Source of the DNA: Bradyrhizobium liaoningense
GTDB lineage: Bacteria > Pseudomonadota > Alphaproteobacteria > Rhizobiales > Xanthobacteraceae
Assembly (NCBI RefSeq): GCF_018130825.1
Contig: NZ_JAFCJS010000006.1
Location: 496,001-560,000, forward strand
Direction of reading: 5' to 3'
DNA: 64,000 nucleotides
Below are positions 17,063-29,441 of the stretch, one piece after another. Positions within the stretch are counted from its first letter, which is position 1. Each line of letters starts with the position of its first letter. The position numbers and the translations under genes are program-made. The notes beneath the pieces were generated by a model. That model was given only the letters and a program-made list of their open reading frames with translations. It made no database searches and was not told where the DNA came from.

Positions 17063-18554
17063 GGCCAATCATGAGCCGAGCATTGTCGTCATCAAGGACA
17101 ACAATGCGCTGGTGATCCATGCGCTGGACGATGCGGCGTCTCGTTTGGGTTTGCATATCGGCCAACCGCTCGCCAATGCGCGGGCGATGTGTCCGGACTT
17201 GAAAGTGTTCGACGCCGATGTCGTGGCCGATGCCAAGACGCTTAGCGACATCGCCGACTGGTGCGACCGCTTCACGCCGCTGGTGGCGCTCGATCCGCCG
17301 CACGGGCTGTTCCTCGATATCACCGGCTGCGCGCATCTGTTCGGCGGCGAAGCGGCACTTTTGCAGACACTGGTTCGTGCGCTCGCACGTCAGGGCTTTG
17401 CCGTCAGCGCGGCCATTGCTGGCACCTCGGTCTGCGCGCGCACGCTGACGCGGCAGGCGACCGGCATCATCGTGGCCGATGGCGGGGAGGCGGAGGCGAT
17501 CAGTCCATTTCCGGTCTCGGCGCTCGGTGCGGGCGAGGCCATCACCACCGGCCTGCGCCGCGCCGGCCTGAAGACCATCGGCGATGTCGCCTCGCGCTCG
17601 CCGAGCGAGATCACGGCGCGGTTCGGGGCGCGGTTCTCGACCCTGCTCGCGCACGCGCTGGGGCAGGGCGATGCGCCGATCAATCCGCGCAAGCCGCTGC
17701 CCGACTATATCGTCGAGAAGCGCTTTGCCGAGCCGATCGCGACCGACACCATGATCGCGATGACGCTGTCGCGGCTGGCCGACACGTTGATCGCCTCCAT
17801 GGAGAAGCAGGGCAAGGGCGCGCGCCGTCTCGAAGCCGCCTTTTTCCGCACCGACGGTGTGGTGCGCGCGATCATGGTCGAGACCGGACGTCCCGTGACG
17901 CGCAGCGCGGTGATCGACCGCCTGTTCCGCGAGCGTCTCGATGCGCTCGCCGACCCGCTCGATCCCGGTTTCGGTTTCGACATGGTGCGGCTGTCGGCGA
18001 GCCGCACCGAAATCGTGGTGCAGGAGCAGCGCGACCTCGATGCCCATGTCCACGACAATGACGAGCTCGCCGCGCTGATCGACCGCATCGCCGCGCGCAT
18101 CGGGGGTAAACGCGTCGTCGTGCACCTGCCTGAGGACACCCATATCGCCGAAAGCGCGGTACTGGCCGCGCCGGCGCAGCATCATCTCACGGCAGCCATG
18201 CAGGCCGAATGGCCTGTTCGCACCGAGAGCGAGCCGCCGCTGCGCCCCTTAAGGCTGTTCGACAAGCCGGAGCCGATCAAGGTGCCGTTCGCGACCGTGC
18301 CCGATGGCCCGCCGCATCAGTTCACCTGGCGGCGTGCGCTGCATGCGGTGGTGCGGGTGGAAGGGCCCGAGCGTATCGCCATGGAATGGTGGCGGCAGGA
18401 CGGCAAGCAGCTGACGCGGGATTATTTCCGCATCGAGGATGCCGAGGGCTTGCGCTTCTGGATCTTTCGCGACGGTCTCTACGAGGGAGAGGTGTTCGAC
18501 GGTGACGGCAAGCCCGCGTCTCCCGGCTGGTATGTGCACGGTCTCTTCGCATGA
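16959..18554 (+). CDS. imuB: ImuB, inactive Y-family polymerase homologue
   Basis: This 531-residue Y-family protein starts MSASSANPRRILSLWLPRLP, the normal ImuB N-terminus. The longer frame from 16872 lies wholly inside imuA. The little-finger and palm folds are present (HGLFLDITGCAHLFGGE), but the first catalytic acidic residue of active Y-family polymerases is absent, as in other ImuB proteins. ImuB bridges the beta clamp, ImuA and DnaE2. Its stop overlaps the dnaE2 start (ATGA), so translation is coupled. Confidence 0.9.
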   Translation: MSASSANPRRILSLWLPRLPIDRIQRFLGSAGLGKANHEPSIVVIKDNNALVIHALDDAASRLGLHIGQPLANARAMCPDLKVFDADVVADAKTLSDIADWCDRFTPLVALDPPHGLFLDITGCAHLFGGEAALLQTLVRALARQGFAVSAAIAGTSVCARTLTRQATGIIVADGGEAEAISPFPVSALGAGEAITTGLRRAGLKTIGDVASRSPSEITARFGARFSTLLAHALGQGDAPINPRKPLPDYIVEKRFAEPIATDTMIAMTLSRLADTLIASMEKQGKGARRLEAAFFRTDGVVRAIMVETGRPVTRSAVIDRLFRERLDALADPLDPGFGFDMVRLSASRTEIVVQEQRDLDAHVHDNDELAALIDRIAARIGGKRVVVHLPEDTHIAESAVLAAPAQHHLTAAMQAEWPVRTESEPPLRPLRLFDKPEPIKVPFATVPDGPPHQFTWRRALHAVVRVEGPERIAMEWWRQDGKQLTRDYFRIEDAEGLRFWIFRDGLYEGEVFDGDGKPASPGWYVHGLFA

Positions 18555-21500
18555 ATACATCAGCCTATGCCGAGATCGGCATCACCACAAATTTCTCCTT
18601 CCTGCGTGGCGGCTCGGATCCGCGCGCCTATGTGCATCAAGCGAGTCTCCTCGGCATCCCCGCGATCGGCATCGCCGATCACAACACGCTCGCCGGTGTG
18701 GTGCGGGCCTACAAGGAGCTCGACAATGACAAGGTGCTGCACAAGCCGAAGCTTCTGATCGGCGCCCGCATCGTCTTCATCGACGGCACACCCGACATTC
18801 TGGTCTATCCGCGCGATCGCGCGGCCTATGGCCGGCTGTGTCAGCTCCTCACCCGGGGCAAGCGCGGCGACGACATCACGCGGATCGAGAAGGGCGACTG
18901 TCATCTGAGGTTTGCCGATCTCCTGGAGTTTTCGCAAGGCCAGCTCCTGGTCTTGACGCTGCCCCATCGTTTCGAGCCCGCACAGGCGCTGGATGTCCTC
19001 GCCAAGCTCAAAGCCAGCCGCGCCGACGGCGTGTGGCTGGCGGCGAGCCTGCTCTATCGCGGCGACGACCGGCGGCGCCTGGCGCGGCTCGATGATCTCG
19101 CCGTCAAAGCAAAAGTGCCGCTGCTCGCGACCAACGAGGTGCTCTATCACGATCCCGGCCGCCGCCCGCTTCAGGACGTGCTGACCTGCATCCGGGAGAA
19201 GACCACGATCGAGGCTGTGGGGCGGAAGCTCGAGGCCAATGCCGAGCGCTTTTTGAAGACGCCACGCGAGATGGCGCGGCTGTTCCGCGATTTTCCTGAG
19301 GCGATCGCGGAGACCATGCGCTTTGCGGACAGGATCGACTTCTCGCTCGATCAGCTCAAATACCAGTACCCGGACGAGCCGGTGCCGCCGGGCAAGACCG
19401 CGCAGGGGCATCTGGAGGATCTGACCTGGGCGGGTGTGAAAAAGTATTTCGGCGGCGAGATCGACGACAAGCTGCGCGCTACCCTGAAGAAAGAGCTCGC
19501 GCTGATCGCCGAGCTGAAATACGCGCACTATTTCCTCACCGTGCACGACATCGTCCACTACGCGCGCAGCCAGAACATCCTGTGCCAGGGCCGCGGATCG
19601 GCGGCGAATTCGGCCGTCTGCTACGTGCTCGGCATCACCTCGGTCGATCCGACCAAGGTCGACCTGCTGTTCGAGCGCTTCATCTCCAAGGAGCGGCTGG
19701 AGCCGCCCGATATCGACGTCGATTTCGAGCATTCGCGGCGCGAGGAGGTGATGCAATATGTCTATCGCCGCTATGGCCGCCACCGCGCCGCGATCATCGC
19801 CACCGTCATCCACTACCGCCCGCGCAGCGCCATCCGCGACGTCGGCAAGGCGCTGGGCCTGACCGAGGACGTCACCGCCGCGCTCGCCGATACCGTCTGG
19901 GGCAGCTGGGGCAAGGGCCTCAACGACATGCAGGTCAGGCAGGCCGGGCTCGATCCGCAAAATCCCATGATCAACCTCGCGGTCGAGCTTGCCACCGAAT
20001 TGATCGAATTCCCGCGCCATCTCTCCCAGCATGTCGGCGGCTATGTGCTGACCCAGGACCGGCTCGACACCTATGTGCCGATCGGCAATGCCGCGATGGA
20101 CGACCGCACCTTCATCGAATGGGACAAGGACGACGTCGACGCGCTGAGCATGATGAAGGTCGACGTGCTCGCGCTGGGCATGCTGACCTGCATCCGCAAG
20201 TGCTTTGATCTGATCGACCTGCACAAGGGCGAGCGCTGGGTTCTGGCGACCGTCCCGCAGGACGATCCCAAGGTCTACGACATGCTGTGTGACGGAGAGT
20301 CGCTCGGTGTATTCCAAGTCGAGAGCCGCGCCCAGATGAACATGCTGCCGCGCCTGAAGCCGCGGACCTTCTACGATCTCGTCATCGAGGTCGCGATCGT
20401 GCGGCCGGGTCCGATCCAGGGCGACATGGTGCATCCTTATCTGCGGCGGCGGAACGGGCTGGAAAAGGTGAGCTACCCTTCGCCGTCGCCGGAGCACGGT
20501 CCCGCGGACGAACTCTACAAGGTGCTGCACAAGACGAAGGGCGTTCCCCTGTTCCAGGAACAGGCGATGCGCATCGCGATCGAGGCGGCAAAATTCACCT
20601 CCGAGGAGGCCAACGGCCTGCGCCGCTCGATGGCGACTTTCCGCAATGTCGGCACCATCGGTCAATACGAGGAGAAGCTGATCGGCAACATGGTGGCGCG
20701 CGGCTACGATCCCAATTTCGCCAGAAGCTGCTTCGACCAGATCAAGGGTTTTGGCTCCTACGGTTTTCCGGAGAGCCATGCCGCAAGCTTTGCCCAGCTC
20801 GTCTATATCTCCTCATGGCTGAAGCACTACCATCCCGATGCCTTCTGCTGCGGCCTCCTGAACTCGCAGCCGATGGGCTTTTACGCCCCGGCGCAGATCG
20901 TCAGCGATGCCCGCAAGAACGGTGTCGAGGTCCGTGACATCGACGTGTCCTTCAGCTTTGCGCAGAACACGCTGGAAAATACAGATGGCAAATATTGCGC
21001 CGTGCGCCTCGGCTTCCGCCAGATTGACGGCTTCCATTGGCTGGATGAGGATGAGGAGCGGCTGAAACGCTCCCAACTGTCATTCCGGGGCGCGCCGAAA
21101 GGCGCGAGCCCGGAATCCATCGAGCCGCATACGCCTGTCGGAATGGATTCCGGGCTCGTCGCTGGCGCGACGCCCCGGAATGACAAGAGAGAAGACTGGG
21201 CCGATCGCATCATCGCGGCCCGCAACCGCCGTCCCTTCACCTCGCTGGAGGATTTCGCCCGCGACACCGGCCTGCCCAAGCGCGCGCTGATCCTGCTGGC
21301 CGATGCCGACGCCTTCCGCTCGCTCGGGCTCGACCGCCGCGAGGCGCTGTGGCAGGTGCGGCGGCTTCCCGACGACGTGCCGCTGCCGCTGTTCGAGGCG
21401 GCGACCGCGCGCGAGCAGCCGGACGAAGGCGCAAAGCCGCTGCCGGCGATGCCGCGTTCCGAGCAGGTGGTCGCGGACTACCAGACCATCCGGCTGTCGC

Positions 21501-22006
21501 TGAAGGGCCATCCGATGGAATTCTTGCGCGAGATGTTTACGCGCGAGCACGTCGTCGCCTGCAAGGAGATCAGCCACGAGAACGAGCGGCGCCGCGTCCG
21601 CTGCGCCGGTGTGGTGCTGGTGCGGCAGCGGCCGGGCAGCGCCAGCGGCGTCGTGTTCATGACATTGGAGGACGAAACCGGCATCGCCAATGTCGTGGTC
21701 TGGCCCAAGATCATGGAGCAGTACCGCAAGGAGGTGATGGGCGCGCGCCTCATCGAGGTTCAGGGCTATATCCAGAGCAGCCCCGAGAAGGTGACACACC
21801 TCATCGCCCAGCGCATGATCGACCGCTCGCACGATCTGGTCGGCCTCGCCAACGATGCGCTCAGCGGCAAGCATCCGGTGCCGGCAGGTGCCACCGTCGT
21901 CGAGACGCTCAACGAAGACCCTCGCGCCCTCACGGACATGCCCGCGCAAAAAATCCGCCACCCCCGCAACGTCCGCATCCTGCCGCCGTCGCGGGATTTT
22001 CATTGA
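18551..22006 (+). CDS. dnaE2: DnaE2, error-prone DNA polymerase of the mutasome
   Basis: This 1151-residue C-family polymerase has an N-terminal PHP domain (residues 1 to about 220, AIGIADHNTLAGVVRAY), the palm with the catalytic acids in PPDIDVDFEHSRREEV, a helix-hairpin-helix region (TGLPKRALILLADADAFRSLG) and an OB fold near the C-terminus (GVVFMTLEDETGIANVVVWP). It carries out lesion bypass after damage. An oddity is a 108-bp palindromic repeat inserted in frame at residues 843-879, between the fingers region and the helix-hairpin-helix segment. It makes the protein about 36 residues longer than expected, and the reading frame stays open. Confidence 0.93.
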   Translation: MNTSAYAEIGITTNFSFLRGGSDPRAYVHQASLLGIPAIGIADHNTLAGVVRAYKELDNDKVLHKPKLLIGARIVFIDGTPDILVYPRDRAAYGRLCQLLTRGKRGDDITRIEKGDCHLRFADLLEFSQGQLLVLTLPHRFEPAQALDVLAKLKASRADGVWLAASLLYRGDDRRRLARLDDLAVKAKVPLLATNEVLYHDPGRRPLQDVLTCIREKTTIEAVGRKLEANAERFLKTPREMARLFRDFPEAIAETMRFADRIDFSLDQLKYQYPDEPVPPGKTAQGHLEDLTWAGVKKYFGGEIDDKLRATLKKELALIAELKYAHYFLTVHDIVHYARSQNILCQGRGSAANSAVCYVLGITSVDPTKVDLLFERFISKERLEPPDIDVDFEHSRREEVMQYVYRRYGRHRAAIIATVIHYRPRSAIRDVGKALGLTEDVTAALADTVWGSWGKGLNDMQVRQAGLDPQNPMINLAVELATELIEFPRHLSQHVGGYVLTQDRLDTYVPIGNAAMDDRTFIEWDKDDVDALSMMKVDVLALGMLTCIRKCFDLIDLHKGERWVLATVPQDDPKVYDMLCDGESLGVFQVESRAQMNMLPRLKPRTFYDLVIEVAIVRPGPIQGDMVHPYLRRRNGLEKVSYPSPSPEHGPADELYKVLHKTKGVPLFQEQAMRIAIEAAKFTSEEANGLRRSMATFRNVGTIGQYEEKLIGNMVARGYDPNFARSCFDQIKGFGSYGFPESHAASFAQLVYISSWLKHYHPDAFCCGLLNSQPMGFYAPAQIVSDARKNGVEVRDIDVSFSFAQNTLENTDGKYCAVRLGFRQIDGFHWLDEDEERLKRSQLSFRGAPKGASPESIEPHTPVGMDSGLVAGATPRNDKREDWADRIIAARNRRPFTSLEDFARDTGLPKRALILLADADAFRSLGLDRREALWQVRRLPDDVPLPLFEAATAREQPDEGAKPLPAMPRSEQVVADYQTIRLSLKGHPMEFLREMFTREHVVACKEISHENERRRVRCAGVVLVRQRPGSASGVVFMTLEDETGIANVVVWPKIMEQYRKEVMGARLIEVQGYIQSSPEKVTHLIAQRMIDRSHDLVGLANDALSGKHPVPAGATVVETLNEDPRALTDMPAQKIRHPRNVRILPPSRDFH
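21078..21185. repeat. 108-bp palindromic repeat inserted in frame in dnaE2
   Basis: TGTCATTCCGGGGCG (21078-21092) is exactly complementary to CGCCCCGGAATGACA (21171-21185). A second pair, GAGCCCGGAATCCAT and ATGGATTCCGGGCTC, lies inside. The element is exactly 36 codons long and has no stop in the dnaE2 frame. It has the form of bradyrhizobial intergenic palindromes, here placed within a coding sequence, comparable in principle to Rickettsia palindromic elements. Confidence 0.88.
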
Positions 22007-22032
22007 GGCTCTTCGCCTCCAGCAAAGCTGCC

Positions 22033-22122
22033 GTAGGGTGGGCAAAGACGCGTGAGCGCCGTACCCACCTTCTAGGGTCTCGTCGCGAAAGTGGTGGGCA
22101 CGCTTCGCTTTGCCCACCCTAC
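22033..22122. repeat. Dispersed palindrome, family C (copy 1)
   Basis: GTAGGGTGGGCAAAG (22033-22047) and CTTTGCCCACCCTAC (22108-22122) are perfect complements around an inner palindrome. The element lies 27 bases after dnaE2 and before the convergent SDR gene, where it may help end transcripts. Relatives are at 44291-44382 and 63144-63222. Confidence 0.85.
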
Positions 22123-22147
22123 AAATTCTTCGATGATCGTGCCGCCC

Positions 22148-22918
22148 TCAAAAATTCACCCGGTTCGAGATCGCACCGTCCACGACGAGGTTCGATCCCG
22201 TCGTGAACCCCGACACCGGGCTCGCCAGAAACACCGCCGCGCTCGCGATCTCCTGCGGCGTTGCCATGCGGCCCGTCGGGTTGCGCTTCATCGCGTCCTG
22301 GTACCGCTCGGGCATGTTCTTCTCGACCATCTCCCAGACGCCGCCCTTGAAATAGACGGTGCCGGGCGAGACCACGTTGACCCGGATCTTCTTCTTCGCG
22401 TATTGCCGCGCCAGTCCCTTGGCCATGTGGATCAGCGCCGCCTTGATCGGGCCGTAGGAGCTCGCCGTGTCCGCCTGCGCGGCGGAGATCGACGAGATGA
22501 TCACGAAGGCGGCGTCGCCGCTGCTGGCGCCGCTTGTCTCGAGGAACGGCCGCGCGGCGTCGAAGGCGTGCACGGCACCGAGCACATCGAGCCGGAAATT
22601 CTGCTCCCAGGACGCGGGATCGCCGCCCTGCGCCATCGCGCCGGCATTGGAGAACAGCATGTCGATGCCGCCGAGCTCCTTTGCTGCACTCTCGATCCAG
22701 CTTTTCAGCGCCGCGCCGTCGGTGACGTCGACCGGGCTGCCGGTGGCGCGGATCCCGCTCGCCTTCAACTCGGCAACGGTGGCGGCAACCTGATCGGCGT
22801 TGCGCGCGCACACCGCGACATTGCTGCCCTCACCGGCCAGCGTCGCCGCAATCGCCCGCCCGATGCCGCGCGTACCGCCGAGCACGACGGCGTTCTTGCC
22901 TTTGAGACCGAGATCCAT
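22148..22918 (-). CDS. Short-chain dehydrogenase/reductase
   Basis: This 256-residue SDR has the cofactor motif GGTRGIGRAIA near residue 14, the NAG structural motif (LFSNAGAMAQGG), a serine in ISSISAAQ and the catalytic Y-x3-K (SYGPIKAAL). The substrate cannot be assigned. It is convergent with dnaE2 and apparently monocistronic. Confidence 0.87.
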   Translation of the reverse strand: MDLGLKGKNAVVLGGTRGIGRAIAATLAGEGSNVAVCARNADQVAATVAELKASGIRATGSPVDVTDGAALKSWIESAAKELGGIDMLFSNAGAMAQGGDPASWEQNFRLDVLGAVHAFDAARPFLETSGASSGDAAFVIISSISAAQADTASSYGPIKAALIHMAKGLARQYAKKKIRVNVVSPGTVYFKGGVWEMVEKNMPERYQDAMKRNPTGRMATPQEIASAAVFLASPVSGFTTGSNLVVDGAISNRVNF

Positions 22919-22975
22919 TGTTGGTTTTCCTTGTTGTTGGTCGTTGCGCGAATGAGAGGAGAGTGTCTCCCCGAA

Positions 22976-23099
22976 CGTCGTCCTGGCGAAAGCCAGGACC
23001 CATTACCACAAATCGCTATGGCTGCGCGATGTCCTGGCCAAAGCGTGCTCCGACAACATTCGACCGGGGTAATGGGTCCTGGCTTTCGCCAGGGCGACG
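22976..23099. repeat. Dispersed palindrome, family D
   Basis: The left arm CGTCGTCCTGGCGAAAGCCA... (22976 to about 23007) matches the complement of the right arm ending TCGCCAGGGCGACG (about 23067-23099). The arms are about 32 bases with few mismatches around a 60-base centre. It lies between the SDR and the small membrane protein genes. Confidence 0.85.
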
Positions 23100-23138
23100 C
23101 CGTGCGTGTCATTGACGGCTTCGCTTAAATCGCCCGCC

Positions 23139-23426
23139 TCACTCCGGCGACGCCCCCACCGGCGGGCCGCCGGGCGGCCGATGCAGGAAGGTCAGCGAGG
23201 CGTAGGCGCCGGCCCATGAGCCGATTGCGGCGAAAGCGACATAGAACGGGTTCTCGGTGTAGCTGATCACGGCGTAGGAGGAGAGCATGTACCAGACTGC
23301 GCTCCAATTCGCCGCTGACATGCGCTTGCGCGCGATCACGGCCGAGGTGAACATGACATAGACCGCGTCTGTGGCCGCCGTTGCGATGAACACGGCACCT
23401 GCGGTGAGAGGGTCGATGGCAGCCAT
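23139..23426 (-). CDS. Small membrane protein of unknown function
   Basis: This is a 95-residue protein with two or three hydrophobic segments (AGAVFIATAATDAVYVMFTSAV; WYMLSSYAVISYTENPFYVAFAAIGSWAGAY) and a Pro/Gly-rich tail. It starts with ATG at 23426. I recognise no domain. Similar short proteins occur across Bradyrhizobium as far as I know. It is divergent from the CoA transferase gene with 53 bases between. Confidence 0.6.
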   Translation of the reverse strand: MAAIDPLTAGAVFIATAATDAVYVMFTSAVIARKRMSAANWSAVWYMLSSYAVISYTENPFYVAFAAIGSWAGAYASLTFLHRPPGGPPVGASPE

Positions 23427-23479
23427 TGCATTTCCTCATGTGCTAACAGGATGCTGAAGGCTAAAGGGAGAGAAGGGTC

Positions 23480-24880
23480 ATGCAAAGCCCCGCCGACATT
23501 CTTAGGGATATCTGGACCACTGCAGGCGGCGACGCAGCCGCGCTCGATCGCGTGCGACTGACCGGCATCGAGCCACAAATCCCGTCCTCGTTTCGCGTCG
23601 CCGTCGCCGGACAAGCCACGATCGCCGCGGCCGGCCTCGCCGCCGCCGAAATATGGAAGCTGCGCAGCGGCCAGGAGCAGGTTGTCTCCGTCGACCTGCG
23701 CCACGCCGTCGCCGAATGCCGTTCCGAGCGTTACTTGCGCCTCGACGACAAGCCGCCGCCACCGGCCTGGGATGCCATCGCCGGCGTCTACAGGACGGGC
23801 GATGGCCGCTTCGTCCGCTGTCACACCAATTTCCCGCATCATCGCGACGCCGTCTGCAAGGTGCTCGGCTGCGAGCCTGAGCGCGAGAAGGTGCAGGCCG
23901 CGCTGATGCAGTGGAAGGGCGAGGACTTTGAAACCGCGGCTTACGCAGCGGGCGGTGTCGTTGCGCTGATGCGTTCTCATGACGAATGGTCGGCGCTGCC
24001 GCAGGCGCGTGCGCTCGCAGAGTTGCCGCTGCTCTCGATCGAGAAGATCGGCGAAGCCCCGCCAAGGCCGTGGCCGCAAGGCGATCGTCCGCTCGCTGGC
24101 CTGCGCGTGCTCGATCTCTCCCGCGTCATCGCAGGACCCGTCGCGGGCCGCACGCTCGCCGCGCACGGTGCGGATGTGCTGCTGGTGTCAGGCCCGGAGC
24201 TGCCGGCTATCCCGTGGCTCACCATCGATACCGGCCGCGGCAAGCTCACCACCTTCATCGAGCTGAAGAGCGAGGCGGGCAGGGCGCAATTGTGCGAGCT
24301 GCTCGAGGACGCCGATATCTTCTCGCAGGGTTATCGCCCGCGCGCGCTCGCCGCCCTCGGCTTTGCGCCCGAGGAGGTCGCCACGATCAGTCCCGGCATC
24401 GTCTATGTCACGCTGTCGGCCTATGGCCATGCCGGCACCTGGGCCGAGCGGCGCGGCTTCGATTCACTGATGCAGACCACGACCGGCTTCAACCATGCCG
24501 AAGGCCAGACCGCGGGCGTCGACGGTCCCAAGGAATTGCCGGCACAGATCCTCGACCACGCGACCGGCTATCTGATGGCGTTCGGTGCGATGATGGCCAG
24601 AGCACGCCAGGCGCGCGAAGGCGGCAGCTGGCACGTCCGAGTGTCGCTGGCGCAGACCGGTCGCTGGCTGTGGAATCTCGGCCGGCTCGACGGCGGACTG
24701 AACACCCCGGATCTTACGGGTGAAGCTGTACATGCTGCGTTCATCGAGCTCATGCCATCTGGCTTTGGCATGTTGAAGGCAGTGCAACATTCGGCACTGC
24801 TGTCGAAGACGCCGGCGCAATGGAGCCGTCCGGCGATGCCGCTCGGCAGTCATCCGGCACAGTGGCCGGCTCGAAGCTGA
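23480..24880 (+). CDS. Class III (CaiB/BaiF) CoA transferase family protein
   Basis: This 466-residue protein contains a CoA transferase III domain from about residue 195 (LAGLRVLDLSRVIAGPVAGR, LITTFIELKSEAGRAQLCELLEDADIF-like region, SPGIVYVTLSAYGHAG). The N-terminal 190 residues are a degenerate first copy, so it may be a tandem-domain form. The family moves CoA between carboxylic acids. The substrate cannot be inferred from its neighbours. AGAAGGG precedes the start. A Rho-independent terminator follows at 24891-24938. Confidence 0.8.
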   Translation: MQSPADILRDIWTTAGGDAAALDRVRLTGIEPQIPSSFRVAVAGQATIAAAGLAAAEIWKLRSGQEQVVSVDLRHAVAECRSERYLRLDDKPPPPAWDAIAGVYRTGDGRFVRCHTNFPHHRDAVCKVLGCEPEREKVQAALMQWKGEDFETAAYAAGGVVALMRSHDEWSALPQARALAELPLLSIEKIGEAPPRPWPQGDRPLAGLRVLDLSRVIAGPVAGRTLAAHGADVLLVSGPELPAIPWLTIDTGRGKLTTFIELKSEAGRAQLCELLEDADIFSQGYRPRALAALGFAPEEVATISPGIVYVTLSAYGHAGTWAERRGFDSLMQTTTGFNHAEGQTAGVDGPKELPAQILDHATGYLMAFGAMMARARQAREGGSWHVRVSLAQTGRWLWNLGRLDGGLNTPDLTGEAVHAAFIELMPSGFGMLKAVQHSALLSKTPAQWSRPAMPLGSHPAQWPARS

Positions 24881-24890
24881 CGCAGAGCTG

Positions 24891-24938
24891 ACGCGTCGCA
24901 AAATTTTAACGCAAACGGAAAGGCGCGACGCGTTTTTT
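24891..24938 (+). terminator. Rho-independent terminator after the CoA transferase gene
   Basis: ACGCGTCGC (24891-24899) pairs with GCGACGCGT (24925-24933), followed directly by a run of six T. The loop is 25 bases. Confidence 0.7.
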
Positions 24939-25025
24939 AGGTTGTTTGAACTCCCAATTCGGCACTATTAGCGCGACTGATGAGGCTATCGTTTGCCGAC
25001 ATCGTCGCAGACATGACCGGGCCCC

Positions 25026-26270
25026 ATGGTAGTTGAAAATACCAAGCGATTGCAGGTGCTTACAAAACGGCGGGTGATCACATCCGTAGTTTTACTAGCT
25101 CTTGCCGCCGGCGGGGCCTACGGCTTTCTCCGTGCGGGCGCCAAGGAGAAGAGCCACTCCGAGATTTCCAGCCAGTCGCGCAGGAATGCGCAGAATTTCA
25201 CGCCGACGCCGTCCGAGTGGGCGACCCTGACGATCGAGCCGGTCAAGGCCAAGACCTTCCGGGCCGAATACGTCACCGAGGGCAAGGTCGCGGTCGACGA
25301 GGATCGCTCGACGCCGGTGTTCTCGCCTTATGCGGGCCGGGTCACCAAGCTGCTCGCCAAGCCCGGCGAGACCCTGACGCAAGGTCAACCGCTGTTCACA
25401 ATCGAGGCCGCCGACACCGTGCAGGCCCAGAACGATTTCATCGCGGCGATGACCGCGCAGAACAAGGCGAAGTCGGCGATCGATCTCGCCGACATCCAGT
25501 TCAAGCGCGCCAAGGATCTCTATGAGGGCCACGCCATCCCGCTAAAGGACTATCAGCAGGCGGAAGCGACCCAGGTCCAGGCGCAGAACGACATGCGCTC
25601 CTCGGTGACGGCGCTGGAGGCCGCGCGCAACAAGCTGCGCATTCTCGGCTTCACCGACGAGACCATCAAGGCGTTCCAGGACAAGGGCACGATCAATCGG
25701 GAGATCACGATCTACTCGCCGATCTCCGGCACGGTCGTGCAGCGCAAGATCGGCCCGGGCCAGTTCGTCAATTCCGGCGCGAGTGATCCGGTCTTCGTGA
25801 TCGGCGATCTCTCGACGGTCTGGCTCACCGCCTTCGTGCGCGAAAGCGATGCGGCCGCGGTGTGCATCGGCCAGGACATCACCGTCAACGTGATGGCGCT
25901 GCCGGGCCGCCCGCTCACCGCGAAGATCAACTACGTGGCTGCGGCGATCGACCCCAACACACGCCGCCTGCTGGTCCGCGCCACCATCGACAACAAGGAC
26001 GGCCTGCTCAAGCCGGAGATGTTCGCCAACGTCACGATCTATTCCGCCGGCGATCGTGCCGCGCCGGCAGTGCCCAAGCAGGCCCTGATCTACGAAGCCG
26101 ACAAGGTCCGTCTTTGGGTCGCGCGCGAGGACAAGTCGGTCGAGCTGCGCGAGATCAAGACCGGCCTCATCAATGGCAACCTCGTCGAAGTCACCAGCAA
26201 CCTGAAACCCGGCGAGCAGATCGTCGTCAAGGGTAGCCTGTTCATCGACCGCGCGGCGTCCGGCAGCTGA
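25026..26270 (+). CDS. RND efflux periplasmic adaptor (membrane fusion protein)
   Basis: This 414-residue protein has an N-terminal membrane anchor (about residues 17-38), a barrel-sandwich/lipoyl half (VFSPYAGRVTKLLAKPGETLTQGQ), a coiled-coil hairpin (about 150-210), the second lipoyl half (IYSPISGTVVQRKIGPGQFV) and beta-barrel and membrane-proximal domains. It connects the permease encoded 39 bases downstream to an outer-membrane channel. Composition and partner point to a CusB/CzcB-like pump. No outer-membrane factor lies in the operon; the tolC-like gene at 31040-32470 is the nearest candidate. Confidence 0.88.
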   Translation: MVVENTKRLQVLTKRRVITSVVLLALAAGGAYGFLRAGAKEKSHSEISSQSRRNAQNFTPTPSEWATLTIEPVKAKTFRAEYVTEGKVAVDEDRSTPVFSPYAGRVTKLLAKPGETLTQGQPLFTIEAADTVQAQNDFIAAMTAQNKAKSAIDLADIQFKRAKDLYEGHAIPLKDYQQAEATQVQAQNDMRSSVTALEAARNKLRILGFTDETIKAFQDKGTINREITIYSPISGTVVQRKIGPGQFVNSGASDPVFVIGDLSTVWLTAFVRESDAAAVCIGQDITVNVMALPGRPLTAKINYVAAAIDPNTRRLLVRATIDNKDGLLKPEMFANVTIYSAGDRAAPAVPKQALIYEADKVRLWVAREDKSVELREIKTGLINGNLVEVTSNLKPGEQIVVKGSLFIDRAASGS

Positions 26271-26309
26271 TCGACGACACAAGAAACTGAAGACAAGCTG
26301 AAGACCTGA

Positions 26310-29426
<3,117 letters not shown>

Positions 29427-29441
29427 CGCCCGGCGCCGACG

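Noticed and set aside
18560..20779. 739-codon frame antisense to dnaE2
   Set aside because: It lies wholly opposite conserved polymerase motifs and has biased His/Arg/Asp composition typical of shadows.
21078..21185. The dnaE2 repeat as an insertion sequence remnant
   Set aside because: It has no transposase part and no evident target duplication, and it is a pure palindrome, so a short repeat family is the better description.
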